A stretch of 15,786 nucleotides of DNA, taken from Actinomycetes bacterium. GTDB lineage: Bacteria > Actinomycetota > Acidimicrobiia > Acidimicrobiales > Palsa-688. Every line of letters starts with the position of its first letter. Position 1 is the stretch's first letter. Shown piece by piece: positions 7,686 through 13,772 of the stretch. The notes beneath the pieces were generated by a model. That model was not told the origin of the DNA. It was given only the letters and a program-made list of their open reading frames with translations, and made no database searches. The DNA lies in NCBI GenBank assembly GCA_021819345.1, contig JAKARG010000018.1, positions 1-15,786 on the forward strand, given 5' to 3'. Made by a program: the position numbers and the translations under genes.

Positions 7686-7765
7686 GCTGTCTGCCCGGCC
7701 GGCTGAGTGCCCGGCCGGCTGTCTGCCCGGCCGGCTGTGTGCCCAGCCGGCTGTGTGCCCAGCCC
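7686..7765. repeat. Five 16-bp tandem repeats upstream of the ComF-family gene
   Basis: The plus-strand unit is GCTGtCTGCCCGGCCG, starting at 7686, 7702, 7718, 7734 and 7750. Units 1 and 3 are identical, unit 2 differs at two bases, and units 4 and 5 share TGTGCCCAGCC. A 12-base partial copy, CCCAGCCGGCTG, recurs at 7795-7806. The unit length is not a multiple of three, and the array lies between the ribokinase stop and the ComF-family Shine-Dalgarno. It is therefore most likely 5' untranslated or promoter DNA. Confidence 0.92.
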
Positions 7766-7867
7766 GATCACCGGGACGAGCCGACCTAGATCATCCCAGC
7801 CGGCTGCGACGCCCTTCCCGGAGGCCACAGCGCACCGGGGCTCCGACCGCCGGCTGCGGCGCAGGGC

Positions 7868-9004
7868 TCAGTTCGGCCCACGGCCTCCCCGGCGCGAAGG
7901 GTCCCCTCGCCGTGCCGGGGCACCGTCTCGGTGGCGGTTCCGCGGGCCGGGGAGCTGCTGGGGCGCCCCGGGGGAATGCGATCCGGACCCCGCCGGCCGG
8001 CCGGCCCGCCCCGGGGGTGCGCCCGGGCCGGCCTCGGAGACCAGCCGGTCCACCGATGCCCGACCCGGGAGGCTCGGGACCGCCCCCCGCCGGGTCACGG
8101 CGAGCGCGCCGGCAGCCGCGCCACGCCGGGCAGCGACAAGGGTCGGCTCGCCGGCGGCCAGCGCCGCAGCCAGCGCCCCGACGAAGGCATCGCCGGCGGC
8201 GGTCGGGTCGACCGAGGTCACCCGGAACGGAGCGACCGGGGTCACCAGCTCCCGCCCCACGATCAGCGCGCCCCGGGGGCCGAGGGTGACGATGGCCTCG
8301 CCAGCGCCGCGGGCAACCACCGAGCGACCCGCTGCCGCGGCGCGATCGAGCGGGCCGGTACCGGCCGAGCCCGGCGCCACCACCGCCGCTTCCTGCTCGT
8401 TCGCCACGACCAGGTCGACGAGGGGCAGCAGGCCGTCTGGGAGGGGGCCCCCGGCGGGGGACGGGTTGAAGATGGTGAGGGCGCCAGCCCGGCGCCCCTC
8501 GGCGAGCGCAGCCCCGACCACTGCGAGCGGTACCTCGAGCTGGCAGACGACGACCGCGGCGCCGGCGAAGACCTCTTCTCCGAGGTCGTCGGGACCGAGG
8601 GTGCCGTTCGCGCCCGGCGCAACGACGATCGTGTTGCCACCACGGCGGTCGATGCTCACGAGGGCGGTGCCGCTCGGCCCGGGCACCCGGCGGAGATGGT
8701 CGACACCGATGCGCTCATCGGCCAGGACACCGACGAGGAGGCTGCCGGCGGGATCGTCGCCGACGGCACCCACCATCTCCACGATCGCCCCTTGCCGGGC
8801 GGCTGCGACCGCCTGGTTGAGCCCCTTGCCGCCAGCCGACGTCGAGTACTCGGAGCCGAGGACCGTCGCCCCGACCTCCAAAGGGAGCTGGTCGACCATC
8901 ACCGTGTGGTCGAGGTTGAGACTTCCTACGACCACCACCCGCTCGGGGCGTGCCGGACCCCGCCCTCCGCCACCCGGCCCGGACGTGCGCCTCCCCCGCA
9001 CCAC
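7868..9004 (-). CDS. rbsK: Ribokinase (PfkB-family sugar kinase)
   Basis: Carbohydrate kinase that probably phosphorylates ribose at O5 using ATP. From the GTG at 9004 it has 378 residues. The conserved N-terminal VVVGSLNLD (24-32) and the GGKGLNQAVAAAR block (58-70) are those of ribokinases. The catalytic base is Asp272 in DPTAAGDAF. A shorter protein starting at the GTG at 8938 (before VVVGSLN) is the common family form. The GTG at 9004 is kept because a -10-like TAGAAC stands 6 nt upstream, but it adds 22 Gly/Arg-rich residues. After about residue 325 there is an unusual 53-residue Pro/Gly/Arg tail. No ribose transporter is nearby, so the exact substrate is inferred from family resemblance only. 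It is divergent from the ABC1-type kinase. Confidence 0.85.
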   Translation of the reverse strand: MVRGRRTSGPGGGGRGPARPERVVVVGSLNLDHTVMVDQLPLEVGATVLGSEYSTSAGGKGLNQAVAAARQGAIVEMVGAVGDDPAGSLLVGVLADERIGVDHLRRVPGPSGTALVSIDRRGGNTIVVAPGANGTLGPDDLGEEVFAGAAVVVCQLEVPLAVVGAALAEGRRAGALTIFNPSPAGGPLPDGLLPLVDLVVANEQEAAVVAPGSAGTGPLDRAAAAGRSVVARGAGEAIVTLGPRGALIVGRELVTPVAPFRVTSVDPTAAGDAFVGALAAALAAGEPTLVAARRGAAAGALAVTRRGAVPSLPGRASVDRLVSEAGPGAPPGRAGRPAGSGSHSPGAPQQLPGPRNRHRDGAPARRGDPSRRGGRGPN

Positions 9005-9010
9005 GGGACG

Positions 9011-9016
9011 GTTCTA
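9011..9016 (-). promoter_or_regulatory. Candidate extended -10 box of the ribokinase gene
   Basis: TAGAAC on the minus strand, preceded by TGg (extended -10) and followed by 6 nt and the GTG at 9004. It fits leaderless transcription. No -35 box is evident. Confidence 0.35.
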
Positions 9017-9123
9017 CCACGCCGGCAGCGGGCACGTGCCGGGGCACCCGCCTCTGGCCGCCCCTCGGGTGGGAACCTGCGGGCTCGTGGTACACAAGAG
9101 TGCGGCGAGGTACCCGACGCTGC

Positions 9124-9130
9124 GGAGGAG
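9124..9130 (+). promoter_or_regulatory. Strong Shine-Dalgarno before the leader ORF
   Basis: GGAGGAG immediately upstream (2 nt, or 4 nt from GGAGG) of the ATG at 9133. It is the best ribosome-binding site in the window, yet it points to a 10-codon ORF and not directly to the kinase frame. Confidence 0.6.
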
Positions 9131-9132
9131 CC

Positions 9133-9165
9133 ATGCGCACGAGCGGACCCGGCAGCACGCCGTGA
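9133..9165 (+). CDS. Possible 10-residue leader peptide upstream of the ABC1-type kinase
   Basis: ATG with a strong GGAGGAG, encoding MRTSGPGSTP and then TGA. The TGA at 9163-9165 overlaps the GTG at 9162-9164, which is in frame with the kinase. This is the arrangement of a translationally coupled minicistron. The alternatives are a chance ORF, or a real N-terminus that was frameshifted in this genome or by sequencing. No attenuation-type codon run is seen. Confidence 0.4.
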   Translation: MRTSGPGSTP

Positions 9166-10901
9166 ACAACACGCCACCGGTCCCACCGGCGCAGCGAAGG
9201 GCGCACGCCAACCCGCCGGCCGCCCTCCGAGGGCGCAGGGTGCGGCCGCGCACGAGCTCCTCCGGGCTGCTCCGGGCCGGCGCCCTCGCAGCCGCCGTCG
9301 CCGTCGTGATCGCGCTCGGCGGGCGCAGGCACCTCGGCCCTCGCCCGGACCGCCGGCAGAGGTCGCTCGACCGGGAGCCCTCGCCCTCCGAGCGCGGCGG
9401 GGAGGCGGTGCCCGGCGGTACCCGCTCTCCCGACGCCGGAGCCCGGAGAACCGGCCAGCATCCTGCGGTGCCGGCGACGGGTCGCTCGGAGCGCGCCGCC
9501 GAGCTGGCCCGGCTCGGGTCGCGCGTCGGCACCTCGTACCTCGGTGGCTCGGCGCGCCAGCTGTTCGCCTCGGCGGATCGCAAGGAGGCCCTCCGCTCCG
9601 AGCGCCGGATGCGGACCACCGAGGAGGTGGTCGAGACCCTGGGCTCGATGAAGGGCGCCTTCATGAAGCTCGGCCAGATGGCGAGCTACCTCGACGCCGG
9701 CCTCGACCCCGAGGTCCGCCGCCAGCTCGCCCAGCTCCAGGCGGACGCCCCTCCGATGTCTGCAGAGCTGGCCGCGTCCGTGGTCGAAGCGGAGCTCGGA
9801 TCTCCTCCCTCGGAGGTGTTCGACACCTGGGACCCCGAGCCGATCGCTGCGGCGTCGATCGGCCAGGTCCATCGGGCGCTCACCTGCGACGGGCGAGCCG
9901 TTGCGGTGAAGGTGCAGTACCCGGGGGTCGACGCTGCGATCCGCTCGGACCTAGACAACAGCTCCACCCTGCTCACGGTCATCCGCCTGGCCTTCCCGAG
10001 CCTCGACGCGACCTCGCTCGTCGCCGAGCTGCGCGAGCGCATCGGCGAGGAGCTCGACTACAACCTCGAGGCCCGCAACCAGGCGATGTTCGCCCGCTAC
10101 TACGAGGGCCACCCCTTCGTCCACGTCCCGGCCGTCATCCCGGAGCTGTCCGCGCGTCGGGTGCTCACCTCCGAGCTGGTCGTCGGCTCACGCTACGAAG
10201 ACGTCCTCGCCTGGGACCAAGACGAGCGGGACCTGGCCGGGGAGACCATCTTCCGCTTCGTCTTCGGTGGCCTCTACAGCATGAACGTCTTCAACGGGGA
10301 CCCCCACCCCGGCAACTACCTGTTCCACGGAGGGGGCCGGGTGACCTTCCTCGACTTCGGCCTGGTCAAGTGGTTCGCCCCGGGCGAGGTCGAGCTCCTG
10401 GCCCGGATGGTGCGTTCGGCGGTCACCGAGCCCGACGACCACGAGCTGCGGGTCGCGATCGAGCGCGCCGGCTTCCTGCGGCCCGAGCCGAGCCTCACCG
10501 ACCGCCAGGTCGCCGAGTACTTCAGCCACTACTACGAGCTGGTCCTCGAGGACCGTGAGGTCGAGTTCTCCGCCGACTACGCCTCCGAGACCCTGCGCCA
10601 CTTCTTCGACGCCGGCAACCCGGTCGTCCGCCGGGCCAACGTCCCACCGCCCTTCGTCGTCCTCCAGCGGATCAACCTCGGCCTCTATGCGGTCCTGGCC
10701 GGGCTCCGCTCGAGAGGTAACTGGAGACGGGTCGCAGAGGAGGTCTGGCCGTGGGTCGCCGCTCCGCCGAGCACCACCATCGGTGAGGCGGAGGCACGCT
10801 GGCGCGCGGAGACCGGCCGGCGCCTCGTCGGGGACCCGAGCCTCGCTAGCCCGGCCCCCAGGCCTGCGCCGCCCCGGGGTCGGGACGGTCGGCTCCGTTG
10901 A
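9162..10901 (+). CDS. ABC1/UbiB (AarF)-family atypical kinase
   Basis: Protein-kinase-like ATPase of the ABC1/UbiB family, linked elsewhere to quinone biosynthesis and lipid homeostasis. From the GTG at 9162 it has 579 residues. All family hallmarks are present: KxGQ as KLGQ (169-172), the Ala-rich loop AAAS (229-232), the VAVK lysine (Lys250), the ELDY block with its ExD acid, the catalytic loop NGDPHPGN (378-385) and DFG (398-400). Residues about 36-54 form a hydrophobic stretch flanked by arginines, a likely membrane anchor. About 100 low-complexity residues precede the kinase core. The start is uncertain: the GTG at 9468 would remove the anchor and begin close to the core. The 3' end overlaps the convergent regulator by 56 bp. 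Its substrate is unknown, and no quinone gene is visible nearby. Confidence 0.88.
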   Translation: MNNTPPVPPAQRRAHANPPAALRGRRVRPRTSSSGLLRAGALAAAVAVVIALGGRRHLGPRPDRRQRSLDREPSPSERGGEAVPGGTRSPDAGARRTGQHPAVPATGRSERAAELARLGSRVGTSYLGGSARQLFASADRKEALRSERRMRTTEEVVETLGSMKGAFMKLGQMASYLDAGLDPEVRRQLAQLQADAPPMSAELAASVVEAELGSPPSEVFDTWDPEPIAAASIGQVHRALTCDGRAVAVKVQYPGVDAAIRSDLDNSSTLLTVIRLAFPSLDATSLVAELRERIGEELDYNLEARNQAMFARYYEGHPFVHVPAVIPELSARRVLTSELVVGSRYEDVLAWDQDERDLAGETIFRFVFGGLYSMNVFNGDPHPGNYLFHGGGRVTFLDFGLVKWFAPGEVELLARMVRSAVTEPDDHELRVAIERAGFLRPEPSLTDRQVAEYFSHYYELVLEDREVEFSADYASETLRHFFDAGNPVVRRANVPPPFVVLQRINLGLYAVLAGLRSRGNWRRVAEEVWPWVAAPPSTTIGEAEARWRAETGRRLVGDPSLASPAPRPAPPRGRDGRLR

Positions 10902-11802
10902 TCGGACCGGCCGGGTCGCCCTGAAGGGCCGGGCTGCTCTGGAGGGCCGGGCTGCTCGGACCGGGCGGGTTGCTCGGAAGTCGCCTCTCGGCCCCCTCCG
11001 ACGATCCGCCCGCCGGGGCAGCCGGGCCCGGCTCCGGCGCCGAGACCGCCGCCGCGAGGTCCGACATGGTGAGCCCGGGCCGTCCGAGCAGCACCCGCCT
11101 CCCGGGGGCTCGAAGGCGGCCGACGAGCTCGCGGGCGTCACCGAGGGTCTCGGGCAAGGTCGCGCTGACCACGACCAGGTCGGCCCCCTCGTCGGCGACG
11201 AGGCGCTCTATCGAGTCGGCCGGCACGCCGACCCCGAGGTGGTGGACCCGCCAGCGCAGCCCCCTGAGCACCGTCGCCGCCATCAGTCCGGGCAGCTCAT
11301 GGCCCTCGGAGGCCGGAGAGCAGACCACCGCCACCCCGCGAGGCCGACCGGGCGGGTGTGGCGCCCACCGGGCGAGGGCCCGCTCGCAGATCGCCGAGGC
11401 CCGGTGCTCGACCGCGATGCTCAGCTCACCCCTCGACCAACGCTCGCCGATCGCGCGAAGCGCCGGGGAGAGGACCTGGTCGCAGACTTCGGCGAGGGAC
11501 ACCCCACCCTCCACCAGGTCGGAGAACAGCTCCCGCACGCCTGCCTCGTCGCCCACGACGAGGTCGGCGAGGAGGCGGTCGGCGAAGCGCCCGAAGGAGC
11601 GGACCTGCCTCCGCTGCGGGGGCGGCTCCGGGGTTCGCCGGTCGCGCCTCAGGGCTTCCAGGTCGCCGGTGTCGATCTCGTAGCTCCCGGCGACCTTGAC
11701 CGCCGGAAGGACCCCCCGACGGACCCAGCGGTAGGCGGTCTGGTAGTGCACCCCGAGTGAAACGGCAGCCTCTGCGAGGCTCACCCGCGCGCCAGTGCCC
11801 AC
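10846..11802 (-). CDS. HTH regulator with CarH-like cobalamin-binding module
   Basis: 318-residue transcription regulator. Residues about 7-50 are a MerR/excisionase-like helix-turn-helix (QTAYRWVRRGVLPAVKV). Residues about 70-150 are the helical cap of B12-binding proteins, with GERWSRGEL and VEH. Residues 155 to about 250 are the cobalamin-binding Rossmann domain with EGHELPGLM, where His168 is the expected lower cobalt ligand. Relative to Thermus CarH, the Trp, Glu and His of the cap (Trp122, Glu132, His133) are kept, but the position of the light-state ligand His132 is Ser123. The last 65 or so residues are low-complexity and include repeats. The GTG at 11802 is chosen because a promoter ends 6 nt upstream; the GTG at 11784 is possible. 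It lies 88 bp downstream of acpP on the same strand and overlaps the convergent kinase. Confidence 0.88.
   Translation of the reverse strand: MGTGARVSLAEAAVSLGVHYQTAYRWVRRGVLPAVKVAGSYEIDTGDLEALRRDRRTPEPPPQRRQVRSFGRFADRLLADLVVGDEAGVRELFSDLVEGGVSLAEVCDQVLSPALRAIGERWSRGELSIAVEHRASAICERALARWAPHPPGRPRGVAVVCSPASEGHELPGLMAATVLRGLRWRVHHLGVGVPADSIERLVADEGADLVVVSATLPETLGDARELVGRLRAPGRRVLLGRPGLTMSDLAAAVSAPEPGPAAPAGGSSEGAERRLPSNPPGPSSPALQSSPALQGDPAGPINGADRPDPGAAQAWGPG
10921..10974. repeat. Three imperfect 18-bp tandem repeats at the kinase/regulator 3' junction
   Basis: Units of 18 bp start at 10921, 10939 and 10957. The first two (CTGAAGGGCCGGGCTGCT and CTGGAGGGCCGGGCTGCT) differ by one base; the third is diverged. 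They begin 20 bp past the ABC1-type kinase stop and encode S-S-P-A-L-Q-like repeats in the tail of the regulator. A short inverted repeat, GCCC-tgaa-GGGC, overlaps the first unit (10918-10929). Confidence 0.85.
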
Positions 11803-11822
11803 TCGACCATTCTGATGGTCGA
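11803..11822. promoter_or_regulatory. Candidate operator of the B12-binding regulator
   Basis: Perfect 8-bp inverted repeat TCGACCAT-tctg-ATGGTCGA. It spans from the end of the -35/-10 spacer through the -10 box to the base before the GTG start codon. A dimeric HTH regulator bound here would control its own promoter. Autoregulation is inferred from position and symmetry. Confidence 0.55.
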
Positions 11823-11837
11823 AGGAACTTGCGCCAA
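11809..11837 (-). promoter_or_regulatory. Promoter of the B12-binding regulator
   Basis: On the minus strand: -35 TTGGCG (11832-11837), a 17-bp spacer, -10 CAGAAT (11809-11814), then 6 nt to the GTG. Both boxes match consensus at 4 of 6 positions with ideal spacing, and the implied transcript is leaderless. Confidence 0.5.
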
Positions 11838-11890
11838 ATGTCACTGATCCCGCAGGGGGGCCACCGAGGACCGGGCGGCTCCGGCCTCTC

Positions 11891-12136
11891 TCAGAGGTCG
11901 AGGAGACCACAGACCAGTTCGAAGGCCTGACCCACGCTTTGAACCTGGTCCGGGTCCACCTCGGGGAACTTGAAGGAGAAGGCGTCGTTGAGCGCCAGGG
12001 TGATCTCCACCACCGCCAGGCTGTCGGCGTCGAGGTCCTCACGCCAGCGCGCCCCCATCACCACCTCGGAGGGCTCGATGTCCAGTACCTCCGCCACGCA
12101 GTCCCGGAAGGTGACAAGTGCTTGTTCGCGGTCCAT
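11891..12136 (-). CDS. acpP: Acyl carrier protein
   Basis: 81-residue acidic carrier protein that holds growing acyl chains on a phosphopantetheine arm. The attachment Ser39 is in the D-S-L motif (DLDADSLAVVE), preceded by a helix I region starting at the N-terminus. The length and acidic character are typical. The ATG at 12136 is preferred to an upstream alternative at 12163 because the fold starts there and GAGAGG lies 6 nt upstream. It is divergent from fabI, which uses ACP-bound substrates, supporting a role in fatty-acid synthesis. The regulator gene follows 88 bp downstream on the same strand. Confidence 0.93.
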   Translation of the reverse strand: MDREQALVTFRDCVAEVLDIEPSEVVMGARWREDLDADSLAVVEITLALNDAFSFKFPEVDPDQVQSVGQAFELVCGLLDL

Positions 12137-12161
12137 CCCGACCTCTCGTCCGACGTGGGCC

Positions 12162-12167
12162 AACCTA
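12162..12167 (-). promoter_or_regulatory. Candidate extended -10 box of acpP
   Basis: TAGGTT on the minus strand, preceded by TGg (extended -10), 25 nt before the ATG. It would give a leader of about 19 nt including the GAGAGG ribosome-binding site, so unlike its neighbours acpP is probably not leaderless. Confidence 0.4.
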
Positions 12168-12227
12168 CCAGGGCGACGGTCGGCGACCCCCCTGCGGGAG
12201 ACGGCACGACCTCCACCACGCCCTCCG

Positions 12228-12237
12228 ACGCTAGCGT
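12228..12237. promoter_or_regulatory. Palindrome in the acpP-fabI intergenic region
   Basis: Perfect 10-bp palindrome ACGCTAGCGT. Its right half also pairs with CCACGC at 12216-12221 through GCGTGG (12234-12239). It lies between the divergent acpP and fabI promoters, about 45 bp before the expected fabI transcription start. It is a possible operator shared by both genes; the regulator is unknown. Confidence 0.3.
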
Positions 12238-12265
12238 GGCCGTCGCCTCGGCCCTCGCCGACGCC

Positions 12266-12271
12266 TATCGT
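12266..12271 (+). promoter_or_regulatory. Candidate -10 box of the fabI-fabG-fabZ operon
   Basis: TATCGT followed by 8 nt and the fabI ATG, so the transcript has almost no leader. There is no Shine-Dalgarno between them. No -35 box is recognisable. Confidence 0.5.
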
Positions 12272-12279
12272 TGGGCGCC

Positions 12280-13059
12280 ATGTCCGGACTGCTGGCTGGA
12301 AAGCGGGTCCTCGTCACCGGCGTGCTGACCGACGACTCACTGGCCTTCGGCGTCGCCCGTCTGGCGCAGGACCAGGGAGCCGAGGTCGTGCTCACGAGCT
12401 TCGGGCGGGCGATGTCGCTCACCCGGCGGGTGGCCCGGCACCTCTCCCCGGCCCCGGAGGTCCTCGAGCTCGACGTGACCGAGGCGGGCGACGTGGCGAG
12501 GGTCGCCGGGTGGATCGACGACCGCTGGGGGGGGCAACTCGACGCCGTCCTCCACTCGGTCGGCTACGCGCCGCCGAGCTGCCTCGGCGGCGGGTTCCTC
12601 GACGCCCCCTGGGAGGACGTCGCCCAGGCGCTGCAGGTCTCGGCCTTCTCGCTCAAGACCCTGACCGCGGGCCTCCTCGGGCAGCTGCGAGCGGTCGGCG
12701 GGGCGTCGGTGGTGGCGCTCGACTTCGACAACCGGGTCGCCTGGCCGGGATACGACTGGATGGGGGTCGCCAAGTCGGCGCTCGAGTCGACCGCGCGCTA
12801 CCTGGCGCGCGACCTCGGCCCCGACCGGATCCGGGTGAACCTGGTCTCCGCCGGCCCGATCCGTACCGTCGCCGCCCGCTCGATACCCGGCTTCAGCCGG
12901 TTCGAGGACGTCTGGGGCGAGCGCGCCCCCCTCGGCTGGAGCATGACCGACTCCGAGCCCGTCGCCCGGGCGTGCGTCGCTCTGCTCTCGGACTGGTTCC
13001 CGATGACCACCGGGGAGCTGGTGCACGTCGACGGCGGCTACCACGCGATGGGGGCCTGA
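12280..13059 (+). CDS. fabI: Enoyl-ACP reductase (NADH), InhA-like
   Basis: Catalyses the last step of each fatty-acid elongation round, reducing trans-2-enoyl-ACP with NAD(P)H. 259 residues from the ATG at 12280; a TTG three codons earlier is less likely. It closely resembles M. tuberculosis InhA: the nucleotide-binding VTGVLTDDSLAFGVA (12-26), LHSVGYAP (91-98), and the catalytic Tyr158 and Lys165 in YDWMGVAKSALES, with Phe149 at the InhA position too. The segment between PIRT and APLGW, which forms the substrate loop in InhA, is about ten residues shorter here, as in ordinary bacterial FabI. It is the first gene of the fabI-fabG-fabZ operon. Confidence 0.95.
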   Translation: MSGLLAGKRVLVTGVLTDDSLAFGVARLAQDQGAEVVLTSFGRAMSLTRRVARHLSPAPEVLELDVTEAGDVARVAGWIDDRWGGQLDAVLHSVGYAPPSCLGGGFLDAPWEDVAQALQVSAFSLKTLTAGLLGQLRAVGGASVVALDFDNRVAWPGYDWMGVAKSALESTARYLARDLGPDRIRVNLVSAGPIRTVAARSIPGFSRFEDVWGERAPLGWSMTDSEPVARACVALLSDWFPMTTGELVHVDGGYHAMGA

Positions 13060-13061
13060 GG

Positions 13062-13772
13062 GTGGGAGCCGACCCCCGGGTGGTGCTCGTCACCGGAGGC
13101 AACCGCGGGATCGGCCTGGCGATCGCCCGGGCGTTCGCCGACGCCGGCGACAAGGTCGCGGTCACCTCCCGCTCGGGCGAGGTGGACGGCCTCTACACCG
13201 TCGCCTGCGACGTCACCGACCAAGGTGCGGTCGAGGCGGCGTTCGGCCAGGTGGAGGCGGACCTCGGGCCCGTCGAGGTGCTGGTCGCCAACGCCGGCAT
13301 CACCGCCGACCAGCTGCTCCTGTCGATGAAGGAGGAGGCCTTCGTCCGGGTGCTCGACACCAACCTGGTCGGCACCTACCGGGTGGTGCGCCGGGCAACC
13401 TCCAAGATGGTCCGGGCCCGCAAGGGCCGGATCGTGCTCATCTCCTCGGTGGTCGCGGCGACCGGCTCACCCGGCCAGTCCAACTACGCCGCCTCCAAGG
13501 CGGGGCTGGTCGGCTTCGCCCGCTCCCTCGCCCGGGAGCTCGGCGGCCGGAACGTGACGGTCAACGTGGTGAGCCCCGGGTTCGTGGCGACCGACATGAC
13601 CGCTCGCCTGCCCGAGGCTCGTCGCTCGGAGATCCTCTCGTCGGTCCCCCTCGGGCGGATGGCCGACCCGGGCGAGGTGGCCGCTGCGGTCCGCTGGCTC
13701 GCCTCGGACGAGGCCGCCTACGTGACCGGAGCGGTGCTCCCGGTCGACGGCGGTCTCGGGATGGGCCATTGA
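13062..13772 (+). CDS. fabG: 3-oxoacyl-ACP reductase
   Basis: NADPH-dependent short-chain dehydrogenase that reduces 3-ketoacyl-ACP in the elongation cycle. The GTG at 13062 lies 2 nt after the fabI stop and gives 236 residues. The cofactor motif TGGNRGIG is at 11-18, NAG at 77-79 and Asn101 follows. The catalytic Ser129, Tyr142 and Lys146 (NYAASKAG) are spaced as in E. coli FabG. VSPGFVATDM and the C-terminal PVDGGLGMGH are typical. The fabI-fabG junction is so tight that translational coupling is likely. Its TGA overlaps the fabZ start. The protein is slightly shorter than the usual 245 or so residues but nothing essential is missing. Confidence 0.94.
   Translation: MGADPRVVLVTGGNRGIGLAIARAFADAGDKVAVTSRSGEVDGLYTVACDVTDQGAVEAAFGQVEADLGPVEVLVANAGITADQLLLSMKEEAFVRVLDTNLVGTYRVVRRATSKMVRARKGRIVLISSVVAATGSPGQSNYAASKAGLVGFARSLARELGGRNVTVNVVSPGFVATDMTARLPEARRSEILSSVPLGRMADPGEVAAAVRWLASDEAAYVTGAVLPVDGGLGMGH

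Noticed and set aside
7686..7765. CRISPR array
   Set aside because: Units are only 16 bp, abut each other without spacers, and there is no cas gene.
7707..9161. Upstream extension of the ABC1-type kinase frame
   Set aside because: It runs through the 16-bp repeat array and antisense to ribokinase, with Arg/Pro/Ser-rich nonsense. The kinase must start at or after about 9162.
12337..13044. Minus-strand 235-codon open frame antisense to fabI
   Set aside because: Exact shadow of fabI codons with no domain.
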